The notes under the pieces are model-generated. The model saw nothing but the letters and a program-made list of their open reading frames with translations. It did no database searches and was not told the DNA's origin. From Burkholderia sp. Bp9142 (lineage in GTDB: Bacteria > Pseudomonadota > Gammaproteobacteria > Burkholderiales > Burkholderiaceae), in assembly GCF_003853415.1 (NCBI RefSeq), contig NZ_QTPP01000034.1, forward strand, positions 1-64,000: a stretch of DNA of 64,000 nucleotides, given 5' to 3'. Each line of letters begins with the position of its first letter. Within the stretch, counting starts at the first letter, position 1. The translations under genes were made by a program, and so were the position numbers. Positions 25,246 to 34,792 of the stretch are shown piece by piece.

Positions 25246-26736
25246 ATGCACGCCTACGAACAACTTTTCATCGACGGCCGCTGGGTGGCGCCCGTTCAGG
25301 GCCGTACCTTCGACACGCTCGATCCGAGCAACGAAACCGTGATCGCGAAAGTGGCCGCCGCCACCGCGGAAGACATCGACGCCGCGGTCAATGCCGCGCG
25401 TCGCGCGTTCGACGCAGGCCCGTGGCCGCGCATGACCGGCGCGCAGCGCGCCGCCGTGCTGCGCGCGATCGCGCAAGGCATCCGCGACCGGCTGCCCGAG
25501 CTGGCCGAGCTCGAAGTGCGCGACAACGGCAAGCCGCTGCCCGAAGCGCTGTGGGACCTCGGCGACGCCGCCGGCTGCTTCGACTTCTACGCGGGGCTCG
25601 CCGAACAGCTCGACAGCGGCGCCGAAACGCCGGTGCCGCTCGCGGACGAACGCTTCAGCACGGTCGTCCGGAAGGAGCCGATCGGCGTGGCCGGCGCGAT
25701 CATCCCGTGGAATTTTCCGCTGCTGATGGCCGCGTGGAAGGTCGCGCCCGCGCTCGCGGCCGGCTGCACGATGGTGCTCAAGCCATCCGAACTGACGCCG
25801 CTCACCGCGCTGGAGCTGGCCGGAATCGCCGACGCGGCCGGACTGCCGGCCGGCGTGCTGAACGTCGTGACGGGCCTTGGCGCGGACGCCGGCGCGCCGC
25901 TCGCCGAGCATCCGGGCATCGACAAGCTCGCGTTCACCGGCAGCGTGCCGACCGGCAGCCGGATCATGCAGGCTGCCGCGCGCGACATCAAGAACGTGAG
26001 CCTCGAACTGGGCGGCAAGTCGCCGTTCATCGTGTTCGGCGACAGCGATCTCGAAGCAGCCGTCGAATGGATCCTGTTCGGCATCTTCTGGAACCAGGGC
26101 GAAGTGTGTTCGGCGACGTCGCGCGTGCTCGTCGAGCGCGCGCTGTACGCGCCGCTCGTCGAGCGGCTCGCGCAGGAAGCGCGCAAAATCAGGATCGGCA
26201 ACGGCCGCGACGACGGCGTGCTGCTCGGCCCGCTGGTGAGCCGCGGGCAGTACGACAAGGTGCGGGCGGCCATCGCGCGCGGCCGCGACGAAGGCGCGCG
26301 GCTCGTGACGGGCGGCGGCCGGCCCGCGCACCTGGAGCGCGGCTACTTCATCGAGCCGGCCGTGTTCGCCGACGTGCCGGAAGACAGCTGGATCTGGCGC
26401 GAGGAAATTTTCGGGCCGGTCGTCTGCGTGCGGCCGTTCGATACGGAAGACGAAGCGGTGCGCTCGGCCAACGATTCGCGCTTCGGTCTCGCGGCGGCGG
26501 TGATGTCGGCCGACCTGCCGCGCTGCGAACGCGTGGCACGCGCGATGCGGGCGGGTATCGTGTGGATCAACTGCTCGCAGCCGACGTTCACGGAGGCGCC
26601 GTGGGGCGGCTACAAGCAGAGCGGGATCGGACGCGAACTCGGCGAGTGGGGCCTGAACAACTACCTCGAGATCAAGCAGATCACGCGCTACGACAGCGAC
26701 AAGCCGTGGGGCTGGTACATCAAGCAGGAAAGGTGA
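25246..26736 (+). CDS. Aldehyde dehydrogenase, likely 2-oxoglutarate semialdehyde dehydrogenase
   Basis: A 496-residue NAD(P)-dependent aldehyde dehydrogenase with catalytic C288, general base E254 (LELGGKSP) and N156 (PWNFP). In context it would oxidise 2-oxoglutarate semialdehyde to 2-oxoglutarate, the last step of hydroxyproline catabolism. The primary sequence, including the GIFWNQGEVCSATSR region and the C-terminal WGWYI, resembles betaine/aminoaldehyde dehydrogenases, so the substrate assignment is contextual. Confidence 0.87.
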   Translation: MHAYEQLFIDGRWVAPVQGRTFDTLDPSNETVIAKVAAATAEDIDAAVNAARRAFDAGPWPRMTGAQRAAVLRAIAQGIRDRLPELAELEVRDNGKPLPEALWDLGDAAGCFDFYAGLAEQLDSGAETPVPLADERFSTVVRKEPIGVAGAIIPWNFPLLMAAWKVAPALAAGCTMVLKPSELTPLTALELAGIADAAGLPAGVLNVVTGLGADAGAPLAEHPGIDKLAFTGSVPTGSRIMQAAARDIKNVSLELGGKSPFIVFGDSDLEAAVEWILFGIFWNQGEVCSATSRVLVERALYAPLVERLAQEARKIRIGNGRDDGVLLGPLVSRGQYDKVRAAIARGRDEGARLVTGGGRPAHLERGYFIEPAVFADVPEDSWIWREEIFGPVVCVRPFDTEDEAVRSANDSRFGLAAAVMSADLPRCERVARAMRAGIVWINCSQPTFTEAPWGGYKQSGIGRELGEWGLNNYLEIKQITRYDSDKPWGWYIKQER

Positions 26737-26743
26737 ATCGATC

Positions 26744-27790
26744 ATGCGCTGGAACAAAACGCTGCAGCTCGTCGACGTGCATTGCGAGGGCGAGATCGGC
26801 AAGGTCATCACCGGTGGCGTCCTCGACGTGCCGGGCAAGACCATGCTCGACAAGATGAACCACATCAACGAGACCGACGACAGCTTGCGGCGCCTGGTCG
26901 TGCTCGAACCGCGCGGCTGCCTGCAGATGTCGGTCAACCTGCTGCTGCCGCCGACACGGCCGGAAGCGGATGCCGGCTTCATCGTGCTGCAGGCCGACAA
27001 GGCGCATCCGATGTCGGGCAGCAACTGCATCTGCGTCGTGACCGCATTGCTCGAACTCGGGATGGTGCCGATGCAGGAGCCCGAGACCACCGTCGTGCTC
27101 GACACGCCGGCCGGGCTCGTCACCGCGCGGGCCGCCTGCCGCGACGGCCGCTGCGTCGGTGTATCGCTCGACATGGTGCCTGCGTTCGTCGAACACCTCG
27201 ACGTCGACGTGCACACGGCGGAATTCGGCACGATCAAGGCCGACATCGCATTCGGCGGCGTGTACTACGCGCTCGTCGACGTCGACCAGATCGGGCTCGA
27301 CATCGCGCCGGGCAACGCACGGCAGCTCGCGACGCACGGTGTACGGCTCAGGGAGATCATCAACCGGCAGGTCGCCGTACAGCATCCGCTTTACCCGGAC
27401 ATCAACGAGGTCGCATACGTGATGTTTCGCAACCGGGTCGACGACACGGTGTACCAGACCTGCACGACGCTGCCGCCCGGCCGCGTCGACCGCTCGCCGT
27501 GCGGGACCGGCAGTTCGGCCAATCTCGCGACGCTCGCCGCGCGCGGGCGCGTGCAGGTCGGCGACCGCCTGACGTCGCGCTCGACGATCGGCGGCGAATT
27601 CCGCGTCGAGCTGCTCGGCACGACCGAAGTGGGCGGGCGGCCGGCCGTGCTGCCGCGCGTCACCGGGCGCGCGTGGGTGTTCGGATTCCAGCAGCTCGGC
27701 GTCGATCCCGACGATCCGCTGGCCGCGGGATTCATGCTCAGCGACACGTGGGGCGACGGGTTCGGGCCCTCGGCGACGTCGGGCACGTGA
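26744..27790 (+). CDS. Second proline racemase-family enzyme with Ser/Cys active site
   Basis: A 348-residue proline racemase-superfamily protein. The first catalytic position is serine (S91 in PMSGSNC) and the second is cysteine (C253 in DRSPCGTGSS). Family members with changed residues act as trans-3-hydroxy-L-proline dehydratases or as epimerases; the Ser/Cys group is mixed. Next to a Cys/Cys epimerase, a role with 3-hydroxyproline or another hydroxyproline isomer is likely, but not proven. It starts 7 bases after the aldehyde dehydrogenase stop. Confidence 0.85.
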   Translation: MRWNKTLQLVDVHCEGEIGKVITGGVLDVPGKTMLDKMNHINETDDSLRRLVVLEPRGCLQMSVNLLLPPTRPEADAGFIVLQADKAHPMSGSNCICVVTALLELGMVPMQEPETTVVLDTPAGLVTARAACRDGRCVGVSLDMVPAFVEHLDVDVHTAEFGTIKADIAFGGVYYALVDVDQIGLDIAPGNARQLATHGVRLREIINRQVAVQHPLYPDINEVAYVMFRNRVDDTVYQTCTTLPPGRVDRSPCGTGSSANLATLAARGRVQVGDRLTSRSTIGGEFRVELLGTTEVGGRPAVLPRVTGRAWVFGFQQLGVDPDDPLAAGFMLSDTWGDGFGPSATSGT

Positions 27791-27854
27791 GGACGCGATG
27801 CTAAACTCCAGAGCGCGCCCGGCGACCCGGGCCGATTACAGGAAAGGCAGCGAG

Positions 27855-28562
27855 ATGAGCAAAGAGGCCGTTGAAACCGAAGGTGGCGGCCGCCGGCACG
27901 GCGGGCGGTATGTGTATGAGGAATTGCGCAAGCAGATCCTGACGCTGAAGCTGAAACCGGGCGTGCAGCTCGACGAAATCTCGCTGGCCGCGCAGTTCGG
28001 GCTGTCGCGCTCGCCGGTGCGCGACGCCATTGCGCGACTGAGCAGCGAGGGGCTCGTCACGATCCTGCCGAACCGCACGACGCTCGTCACGCCGTTCGAG
28101 ATCGAGGAATTCCCGAAGTACATCTCGGCGCTCGACCTGATCCAGCGCGCGGTCACGCGGCTCGCGGCCACGCAGCGCTCGGAAGCCGATCTCGCGAAGA
28201 TCCGCAAGGCCGACGACGTCTACATGGAGGCCGTCGCGAGCGGCGACTTCCAGGCGATGTCGGAGACCAACAAGGCGCTCCACATGGCGATCGCGCACGC
28301 CGCGAACAACCCGTACTTCGTCGGTTACTACGAGCGGCTGCTCGGCGAAGGGCAGCGCCTGCTCCATCTGCATTTCGACTTCACCGTGAGTTCGCCGACG
28401 GCCGCCAAGCTCGGCCGCGACCACGACGAACTGATCGACGCGATCGTGCGACGCGACGCGGACGCCGCCGAGCGCGCCGCGCACGAGCACACGATGCTGT
28501 TCCAGAAGCGCTTCCTCGACTACATGAAGCAGAACATGACGGAGTCGATGGCCGTGCTGTAA
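27855..28562 (+). CDS. GntR/FCD-family regulator of the hydroxyproline operon
   Basis: A 235-residue regulator with an N-terminal GntR winged helix (about 18-85, with LSRSPVRDAIARLSSEGLV as recognition region) and a C-terminal FCD ligand domain. The FCD metal-binding histidines lie within NKALHMAIAHAANN and EHTMLF-type segments. As the last gene of the operon it probably represses the operon promoter at 18700 and responds to hydroxyproline or an intermediate. ATG 27855 follows GGCAGCGAG. Confidence 0.9.
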   Translation: MSKEAVETEGGGRRHGGRYVYEELRKQILTLKLKPGVQLDEISLAAQFGLSRSPVRDAIARLSSEGLVTILPNRTTLVTPFEIEEFPKYISALDLIQRAVTRLAATQRSEADLAKIRKADDVYMEAVASGDFQAMSETNKALHMAIAHAANNPYFVGYYERLLGEGQRLLHLHFDFTVSSPTAAKLGRDHDELIDAIVRRDADAAERAAHEHTMLFQKRFLDYMKQNMTESMAVL

Positions 28563-28660
28563 CGCATCGGCCTCGGCACACCGCAGGCCGGAGCGCACGC
28601 GCCCATCCGGCTAAAATACCGGCCTGCCGCGCCTCCCGCCGCGGCCGGAGGATATTGATC

Positions 28661-29794
28661 ATGACCGCACGTCGCGGTGCCGCGGTCGCCATCGCGCCCG
28701 GTCACGAGACAGCCAGCCTGTCGAAAGCCCAGAAAACCTTCAATACGCTCGTCAAGCACATCGAAAAGCGACGCGAGCGTCTCGGTGCGTGGGAAGCCGT
28801 CATGCCGGTCTTCCAGAAGAAGTTCGTCGACGCTCTGTTGCCGCTCGAACAGGAAGCGACCGCGCTGCGAATCAGGCTGATCCATCTGCTCGACGACGCG
28901 TTCCTGCGGAAGGGACTGAGCAAGGCCGAGCAGCGCACACTCTCCGACCTGATCGCCGATATGGCGCGCGACTTGTTGAACGTCAGCGACGACGCGGAAC
29001 TGAAGATCATTTACGACCGGCATCGCGCATCCGGGAACATCGGCAGCGCCGCGGTCGATCGCGAACCGGCGAAGCCGGAACCGAAGCTGACGCCAACGCC
29101 CGGCATGGAATCGGCAGACGATCTCGACACGCTGTCGCCCGACGAACTTGCCGATCGGATGCAAGCCGAACTCGACGCGCAGTTCGAGCGCGACATGGCT
29201 GCTCACGCAGCCCGCGAGGCACAGCGCGCGAAGCGCAAGAAAGCGCCGAAGCAATCGGCCGCGCAGGCCAGGATCGAAGCCGAGCAGGCCGAATCGAGCA
29301 AGTCGATCCGCGAGATCTATCGCAAGCTTGCCAGCGCGCTGCATCCCGATCGCGAAACGGATCCCGCGGAGCAGGAACGCAAGACCGTGCTGATGCAACG
29401 GGTCAACCACGCCTATGCGAAGGCCAACCTGCTGCAGTTGCTCGAACTGCAACTGGAGATCGAACAGATCGACCGCCGTGCGATCGACGGGCTCAGCGAA
29501 GCGCGGCTGACGCGCTACAACGGCATCCTGGAAGAGCAGCTTCGTGAACTCGATCAGGAGATCCAGCACGTCGAGACCGATTTCCGGCGGACTTACGGCA
29601 TTGCGTCGTCCGTCAAGGTCGCGCCCGATACCGTCGTGCGCATGCTCACGCGCGACATTGCCGGCATGCAGCGCGGCAACCAGGACCTCGGCGTGGCACT
29701 GCGCGAGTTCGAGGATCCGGACAAGGTCAGGGACTGGCTGAAGGACATGAAGCGCCGGCCGGCATCGTCACGCTTGGACGACGATTCGTTCTGA
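28661..29794 (+). CDS. J-domain (DnaJ-like) protein
   Basis: A 377-residue soluble protein. The first ~110 residues are helical (SLSKAQKTFNTLVKHIEKRRERL and following). A charged, Ala/Lys-rich linker (about 120-215) follows, then a J-domain-like segment SIREIYRKLASALHPDRETD with the HPD motif at 228-230, and a helical C-terminus. An HPD loop after a basic helix II is the hallmark for stimulating Hsp70 ATPase, so a DnaK co-chaperone role is possible. A central J-domain without Gly/Phe or zinc regions is unlike DnaJ or CbpA. ATG 28661 follows GGAGG. Confidence 0.72.
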   Translation: MTARRGAAVAIAPGHETASLSKAQKTFNTLVKHIEKRRERLGAWEAVMPVFQKKFVDALLPLEQEATALRIRLIHLLDDAFLRKGLSKAEQRTLSDLIADMARDLLNVSDDAELKIIYDRHRASGNIGSAAVDREPAKPEPKLTPTPGMESADDLDTLSPDELADRMQAELDAQFERDMAAHAAREAQRAKRKKAPKQSAAQARIEAEQAESSKSIREIYRKLASALHPDRETDPAEQERKTVLMQRVNHAYAKANLLQLLELQLEIEQIDRRAIDGLSEARLTRYNGILEEQLRELDQEIQHVETDFRRTYGIASSVKVAPDTVVRMLTRDIAGMQRGNQDLGVALREFEDPDKVRDWLKDMKRRPASSRLDDDSF

Positions 29795-29844
29795 GCGGCG
29801 GGCTGGCAGATACCGGCGAACGCGCGACGTGCGCGCCCCGCGCA

Positions 29845-30750
29845 TCACCGCGGCCCGCCCATCCCGCCCATCAGCCTCATCAGCTGCTCCCGCAGCCACC
29901 GACTGCCCTGATCCTGATCGGCGCTGCGATGCCAGTAGCAGAAGTATTCGAGCCCCGGCATCTCGAACGGCAGCTCGAGAATCCGCGCCGGATAGCGCTG
30001 CAGCAGCCTGAGCGGCGCGGTCAGCGCGAGGTCGCCGCGCATCGCGATCAGCGGCGCGACCATGTAGTGCTGCACGCGCATCTGGATGTTGCGGCGCAGC
30101 CCGAGCCGCGTCAGTTCCGCATCGACGTGCCCGCTGCCCTTGCGGCGGCTCGACACGTGGATGTGCCCCATCGACAGGTAGTCGTCCATGGTCAGCGTAT
30201 CGCCCTTGAATGGGTGATCGTCGCGGATCATGCACGCGTAGCGGTCGCGCACGAGCAGCGCCTGGTGCAGGTGCGGGTCGCCGATCAGCGGCGCGTCGAT
30301 CGCGATGTCGACGGAGCCGTTCGCGAGCGCGGTCGCCACTTCGCGGCGGTCCATCGTGTAGCTGCGCACGTGCATGCCGGGTGCATGCGTCTGCAGCAGT
30401 TCGCCGAGCGCGGGCAGCAGCAGCGCCTCGGTCAGGTCGCTCATGCTCAACCGGAACACGCGCTCGGACGAGGCGGGATCGAACACGTCGCCTTCGTGCG
30501 CGCTCGAATCGAGCAGCTGCAGCGCCTCGCGCACGCGGCCGACGATGTTCTCGGCCATCGGGGTCGGCATCATCCCCGCCGGCGTGCTGACGAACAGCGG
30601 GTCGTTCAGCGTCTTGCGCAGCCGTGCCAGCGCGTTGCTGACGGCCGGCTGCGTGAGGTTCAGCACCTCGGCCGCGCGCGTCAGGTTGCGCTTGTTGTAG
30701 ATCGCCTCGAATACGACGAATAGGTTCAGATCAATCTTCGAAAGGCGCAT
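29845..30750 (-). CDS. LysR-family regulator (NodD/NahR-type)
   Basis: A 301-residue LysR protein whose N-terminus (LSKIDLNLFVVFEAIYNKRNLTRAAEVLNLTQPAVSNALARLR) is typical of the NodD/NahR/LeuO-like branch. ATG 30750 follows AAGGAG; the upstream frame extension is not conserved in style. It lies on the same strand just downstream of the acyl-CoA dehydrogenase operon and is the likely local regulator, though a separate promoter is possible in the 100-base gap. Confidence 0.9.
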   Translation of the reverse strand: MRLSKIDLNLFVVFEAIYNKRNLTRAAEVLNLTQPAVSNALARLRKTLNDPLFVSTPAGMMPTPMAENIVGRVREALQLLDSSAHEGDVFDPASSERVFRLSMSDLTEALLLPALGELLQTHAPGMHVRSYTMDRREVATALANGSVDIAIDAPLIGDPHLHQALLVRDRYACMIRDDHPFKGDTLTMDDYLSMGHIHVSSRRKGSGHVDAELTRLGLRRNIQMRVQHYMVAPLIAMRGDLALTAPLRLLQRYPARILELPFEMPGLEYFCYWHRSADQDQGSRWLREQLMRLMGGMGGPR

Positions 30751-30850
30751 CGCCGGATCTCCTTGCCGGCATCTTACGGCGTGCGCCATTCGTTCGTCCA
30801 TGCAGGCCCCGCGAGAGACGCCGGACGCATTGCGCATCCCGGCGCGCCGC

Positions 30851-32095
30851 TCAACCGCGCGGCGGCCGCGTCAGGTACGGCTCGGTCGACCCGCGCACGG
30901 CATCCTTGATCTCCATCCGCGCGATCGCCTGCAGGTGCACCTCGTCCGGGCCGTCGGCGAAGCGCAGCGCGCGGCCCCAGGTCCACAGATCGGCGAGCGG
31001 CGTATCGGGGCTCAACCCCGCCGCGCCGAACACCTGCATCGCGCGGTCGCAGACGTCCGTATACACGGTCGGCACGAGCGCCTTGATCATCGCGATTTCC
31101 TTGCGCGCGGCCTTCGCGCCGACCTTGTCGATCATCCACGCGGCCTTCAGCACGAGCAGGCGCGCCTGGTCGATCTCGATGCGCGAGCGCGCGATCCATT
31201 CGCCGACCGTGCCATGCCGGTTCAGCGGCTTGCCGAACGCGACGCGCGACTGCGCGCGGTCGACCATCAGCTCCAGCGCGAGCTCGGCCGCGCCGATCGA
31301 ACGCATGCAGTGGTGGATGCGGCCGGGCCCGAGGCGGGCCTGCGCGAGCGCGAAGCCGCTGCCTTCCGCGCCGAGCAGGTTGCGCGCCGGCACGCGCACG
31401 TTGTCGAACGTGATCTCGCAGTGCCCTTCCGGCGCGTGGTGATTGACCACCGTGATGTTGCGCACGACCGTCACGCCCGGCGTGTCGCGTGGCACGAGGA
31501 TCATGCTCTGCTGCTGGTGCGACTCGGCGTCCGGATCGGTCTTGCCCATCACGATGAAGATCCTGCAGTTCGGATGCGCGGCGTTCGTGATGAACCACTT
31601 GCGGCCGTTGATCACGTATTCGTCGCCGTCGCGCTCGATGCGCGTCGTGATGTTCGTCGCATCGGACGATGCCACGTCGGGCTCCGTCATCGCGAACGCC
31701 GAGCGGATCTCGCCGCGCAGCAGCGGCAGCAGCCACTGTTCACGCTGCTCGGGCGTCGCGAACATGTGCAGCAGCTCCATGTTGCCGGTATCCGGCGCGT
31801 TGCAGTTGAACACCTCCGGCGCCCAGCTCACGCGCCCCATGATCTCGGCGAGCGGCGCGTATTCGAGGTTCGTCAGGCCCGTGCCGGGCTCGTCGTCCTT
31901 GAGGTGCGGCAGGAACAGGTTCCACAGCCCTTCCGCCTTCGCGCGTTCCTTCAGTTCCTCCATGAACGACACGGGATACTGGCCCGCATGCACTTCCTCG
32001 TTCCACTGGCGGATGCGCGGCACGATGTGCGCGTCCATGAACGCGCGCACGCGTTCGCACAGTTCTTCCACTTTCGGGGTGTAGCCAAAGTCCAT
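30851..32095 (-). CDS. Acyl-CoA dehydrogenase
   Basis: A 414-residue flavin-dependent acyl-CoA dehydrogenase of the ACAD10/11-like group that often travels with APH-like kinases. Family signs are SAFAMTEPDVASSDATN (FAD/substrate region near 135), INGRKWFITNA and the C-terminal QVFGAAGLSPDTPLADLW. It should catalyse alpha,beta-dehydrogenation of an acyl-CoA. ATG 32095 follows GAGGAG. Upstream genes encode two SDRs and a kinase-like protein. Confidence 0.92.
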   Translation of the reverse strand: MDFGYTPKVEELCERVRAFMDAHIVPRIRQWNEEVHAGQYPVSFMEELKERAKAEGLWNLFLPHLKDDEPGTGLTNLEYAPLAEIMGRVSWAPEVFNCNAPDTGNMELLHMFATPEQREQWLLPLLRGEIRSAFAMTEPDVASSDATNITTRIERDGDEYVINGRKWFITNAAHPNCRIFIVMGKTDPDAESHQQQSMILVPRDTPGVTVVRNITVVNHHAPEGHCEITFDNVRVPARNLLGAEGSGFALAQARLGPGRIHHCMRSIGAAELALELMVDRAQSRVAFGKPLNRHGTVGEWIARSRIEIDQARLLVLKAAWMIDKVGAKAARKEIAMIKALVPTVYTDVCDRAMQVFGAAGLSPDTPLADLWTWGRALRFADGPDEVHLQAIARMEIKDAVRGSTEPYLTRPPRG

Positions 32096-32133
32096 GATCG
32101 ACTCCTCGAGATTCCGGTTTCCGTTCGTTCGGT

Positions 32134-32892
32134 TCAGAAGGCCGAGACACCGCCGTCGACGGCGACGGCCTGCCCGGTCAGGTAAGTGTTTTCCTTCGCG
32201 CACAGCGTCAGCATCGTCGCGACGATTTCCTCGGGGCGGCCGAGCCGCTTCATCGGCGTCCCTTGGGCGAGAAAATCCTGGCGCTCGCCGATGTCGCTGT
32301 CGGTGACCATCGGCGTCGTGCTGTAGAACGGGCACACCGCGTTCACGCGAATGCCGTGGCGCGCGTATTCGAGCGCGGCCGTCTTCGTGAGCCCGACCAC
32401 CGCGTGCTTCGACGCCGCATAGGCGGCCAGCTTCGGCGCACCGCCGAGCCCGGCCATCGACGCGACGTTCAGGATCACGCCTTCGCGCTGCGCGAGCATC
32501 TGGCGGATCTGGTGCTTCATCCCGAAGAACACGCCCTTCGCGTTCACCGCGAAGCTCAGGTCGAGATCGGCTTCGTCGGTGTCGATCAGCGCCTTCATCG
32601 GCGGTGCGATACCTGCGTTGTTGATGCCGACGTCGAGCCGCCCGAAGCGCGCGGCCGCCGCCTGCACCAGCGCCGCGACGTCAGCCTCGATCCGCACGTC
32701 GCAGCGCCGCGCGATCACGTCGGCGCCGGCCGCGCGCAGCGGCGCGGCCACGCGTTCGAGCGCTTCATCGTTCAGGTCGCCGAGCGCCAGCCGCGCGCCC
32801 ATCGCGGCCAGCTCGCTCGCGAGCAACGCACCGAAGCCGCTCGCGGCGCCGGTGATCATCACGGCCTGCCCGGCGTAGCTGTCGAGTTTCAT
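32134..32892 (-). CDS. Short-chain dehydrogenase/reductase 1
   Basis: A 252-residue classical SDR: TGAASGFG (14-21) for cofactor binding, NNAG at 91-94, catalytic S145 and Y158/K162 (YAASK). In an acyl-CoA operon it may act as a 3-hydroxyacyl-CoA dehydrogenase-type enzyme. It lies 38 bases upstream of the acyl-CoA dehydrogenase gene and 7 bases after the next SDR. Confidence 0.9.
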   Translation of the reverse strand: MKLDSYAGQAVMITGAASGFGALLASELAAMGARLALGDLNDEALERVAAPLRAAGADVIARRCDVRIEADVAALVQAAAARFGRLDVGINNAGIAPPMKALIDTDEADLDLSFAVNAKGVFFGMKHQIRQMLAQREGVILNVASMAGLGGAPKLAAYAASKHAVVGLTKTAALEYARHGIRVNAVCPFYSTTPMVTDSDIGERQDFLAQGTPMKRLGRPEEIVATMLTLCAKENTYLTGQAVAVDGGVSAF

Positions 32893-32899
32893 CGCGCGC

Positions 32900-33664
32900 T
32901 CAGATCGTCAGGCCGCCGTCGACGACGATGCATTCGCCGTTCGTGTAGCTCGCGGCGTCCGACACGAGATACAGCACGGTGCCGGCCATCTCGCGCGGCT
33001 CCGCGTGGCGGCGCAGCGGGATCTTCCCCATCCAGGTCTCGTAGATGTCCTTGTCGGCGAACAGCGCGCCCGCGAACTTCGTCTTCGTGAGGCCGGGCAG
33101 CAGCGCGTTCACGCGGATCCCGAACGGCCCGCACTCCTTCGCGAATGCCTTCGTCATGTTGACCACCGCGGCCTTCGTGATCGAATAGATGCCCTGCCGG
33201 TCGCCCGGCTGCAGCGCATTGACCGACGCAGTGTTGACGATCGCGCCGCCGCCCTGCGCCTTCATCAGCTTGCCGGCCTCGACCGACATGAAGAAGTAGC
33301 CGCGGATGTTCACGTCGACGGTCTTTTCATACGCGGCGAGATCGGTATCGAGGATGTGCCCGAAATACGGGTTCGCGGCCGCGTTGTTCACGAGGATGTC
33401 GAGCCGGCCGTGTTTGCCGCGGATCGTCTCGAACGTCGCGGCGATGTCCTCCAGCCGCCCGACGTGGCAGGCCAGCGCTTCGGCGCGGCCGCCCGCCGCA
33501 ATGATTGCGTCCGCCACCGCCTGGCAGTCGTCGAGCTTGCGGCTCGACACGATCACGTGCGCGCCCTGCTCCGCGAGCAGCTTCGCGATTTCCTCGCCGA
33601 TGCCGCGGCTCGCGCCCGTCACCAGCGCGATCTTGCCCGTCAGGTCGAACAGATTCGTTGCCAT
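32900..33664 (-). CDS. Short-chain dehydrogenase/reductase 2
   Basis: A 254-residue classical SDR with TGASRGIG (16-23), NNAA at 93-96, S147 and Y160/K164. It differs enough from SDR 1 to be a distinct enzyme. The start was set at ATG 33664; an in-frame GTG or ATG six residues earlier is possible. It is part of the leftward operon 35467 to 30851. Confidence 0.9.
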   Translation of the reverse strand: MATNLFDLTGKIALVTGASRGIGEEIAKLLAEQGAHVIVSSRKLDDCQAVADAIIAAGGRAEALACHVGRLEDIAATFETIRGKHGRLDILVNNAAANPYFGHILDTDLAAYEKTVDVNIRGYFFMSVEAGKLMKAQGGGAIVNTASVNALQPGDRQGIYSITKAAVVNMTKAFAKECGPFGIRVNALLPGLTKTKFAGALFADKDIYETWMGKIPLRRHAEPREMAGTVLYLVSDAASYTNGECIVVDGGLTI

Positions 33665-33740
33665 GTTGCCGTGCTCCTCCATTGATGTGTTGTCGTGCCG
33701 CCGCGCGGCGAGATCGGTGCTCGCGGCGCTTCCGTCGATT

Positions 33741-34772
33741 TCAGCGATGCGCGTCGATCACGCCGACGGCCAGTTCGGCCAGCCGGCCGGCCATCGCGCC
33801 CACGCGCAGCGCCTGCTCGCTCGACGCGTTGCCCTGCAGCGCACGCGCCTTCACGCCCTGCGCGATCGCCGCGAGCCGGAAGAAACTGAACGCGAGATAG
33901 AAATGCCAGTCGCGGATCGGCTCGATCCCGCGCAGTTCGCAATAGCGCGCGACGATCGCCGCTTCGTCGGGAATGCCGAGTTCGGCACGATCCTGGCCCG
34001 CGAGCCCGCGCACCTGGCCGCCCGACGGCAACCGCAGGCACATGCAGAAGTACGCGAGATCGGCGAGCGGATTGCCGAGCGTCGACAGTTCCCAGTCGAG
34101 CACGGCCTGCACGCGATAGTCGTCGCGCGCGAACATCAGGTTGTCGATCCGGAAGTCGCCATGCACCAGCGCAGGCCGGCCCGTGTCCTCCGGGCAGGCC
34201 TTCGGCAGCCAGTCGATCAGCGTTTCCATCGCGTCTAGACGCTCCGTTTCCGCCGCGCGATACTGCTTCGTCCACACGCCGATCTGGCGCTCGAAATAGT
34301 TGCCGGGGCGGCCGTAGTCGGCGAGACCCACCGCGTCGACGTCCACGTCGTGCAGCGCGGCCATCGTGCGCAGCAGCGCGTCGTAGCAGATCGCCCGGTC
34401 GGCCTTCGGCAGTTCCGGCAGCGCCGGATCCCAGAAGATCCGGCCGTCCTCGAAGCTCATCACGTAGAACAGGCTGCCGATCACGTCGCGGTCAACGCAG
34501 AGGTGATACGGATGCGCGACCGGCACCGCGGTGCCCGACAGTGCGCTCAGCACGCGGAATTCGCGATCGACCGCGTGCGCGGATTTCAGCAGTTCGCCGG
34601 GCGGCTGGCGGCGCAGCACGTAGCGGCCGCTTTTCGCATGCAGCAGGAAGGTCGGGTTCGACTGGCCGCCGGCAAACTTCTCCATGTCGAGCGGGCCTTC
34701 GAAACCCGGCACGTGCGCTTCCAGATAGCGCGTGAGGCGGGCTACGTCGAGGGGCTGGGAAGGGTTCGTCAT
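33741..34772 (-). CDS. APH-like phosphotransferase (ACAD-associated)
   Basis: A 343-residue protein kinase-like/aminoglycoside phosphotransferase-fold protein. The catalytic loop HGDFRIDN lies at 204-211 (D206, N211), the metal-binding D226 in LDWE, and the N-lobe GGQSNPTF near 35-42. In animals and many bacteria such domains accompany acyl-CoA dehydrogenases and phosphorylate 4-hydroxyacyl-CoAs before beta-oxidation. That role is an attractive inference here, as the acyl-CoA dehydrogenase is in the same operon. Confidence 0.85.
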   Translation of the reverse strand: MTNPSQPLDVARLTRYLEAHVPGFEGPLDMEKFAGGQSNPTFLLHAKSGRYVLRRQPPGELLKSAHAVDREFRVLSALSGTAVPVAHPYHLCVDRDVIGSLFYVMSFEDGRIFWDPALPELPKADRAICYDALLRTMAALHDVDVDAVGLADYGRPGNYFERQIGVWTKQYRAAETERLDAMETLIDWLPKACPEDTGRPALVHGDFRIDNLMFARDDYRVQAVLDWELSTLGNPLADLAYFCMCLRLPSGGQVRGLAGQDRAELGIPDEAAIVARYCELRGIEPIRDWHFYLAFSFFRLAAIAQGVKARALQGNASSEQALRVGAMAGRLAELAVGVIDAHR

Positions 34773-34792
34773 CGTCGCGATCGTTCGTGGGG

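Noticed and set aside
23902..27246. A 1114-residue open frame antisense to the hydroxyproline operon.
   Set aside because: It mirrors the codon bias of the real genes on the other strand and has Arg/His/Asp-rich, domain-free sequence; four well-supported genes occupy the + strand.
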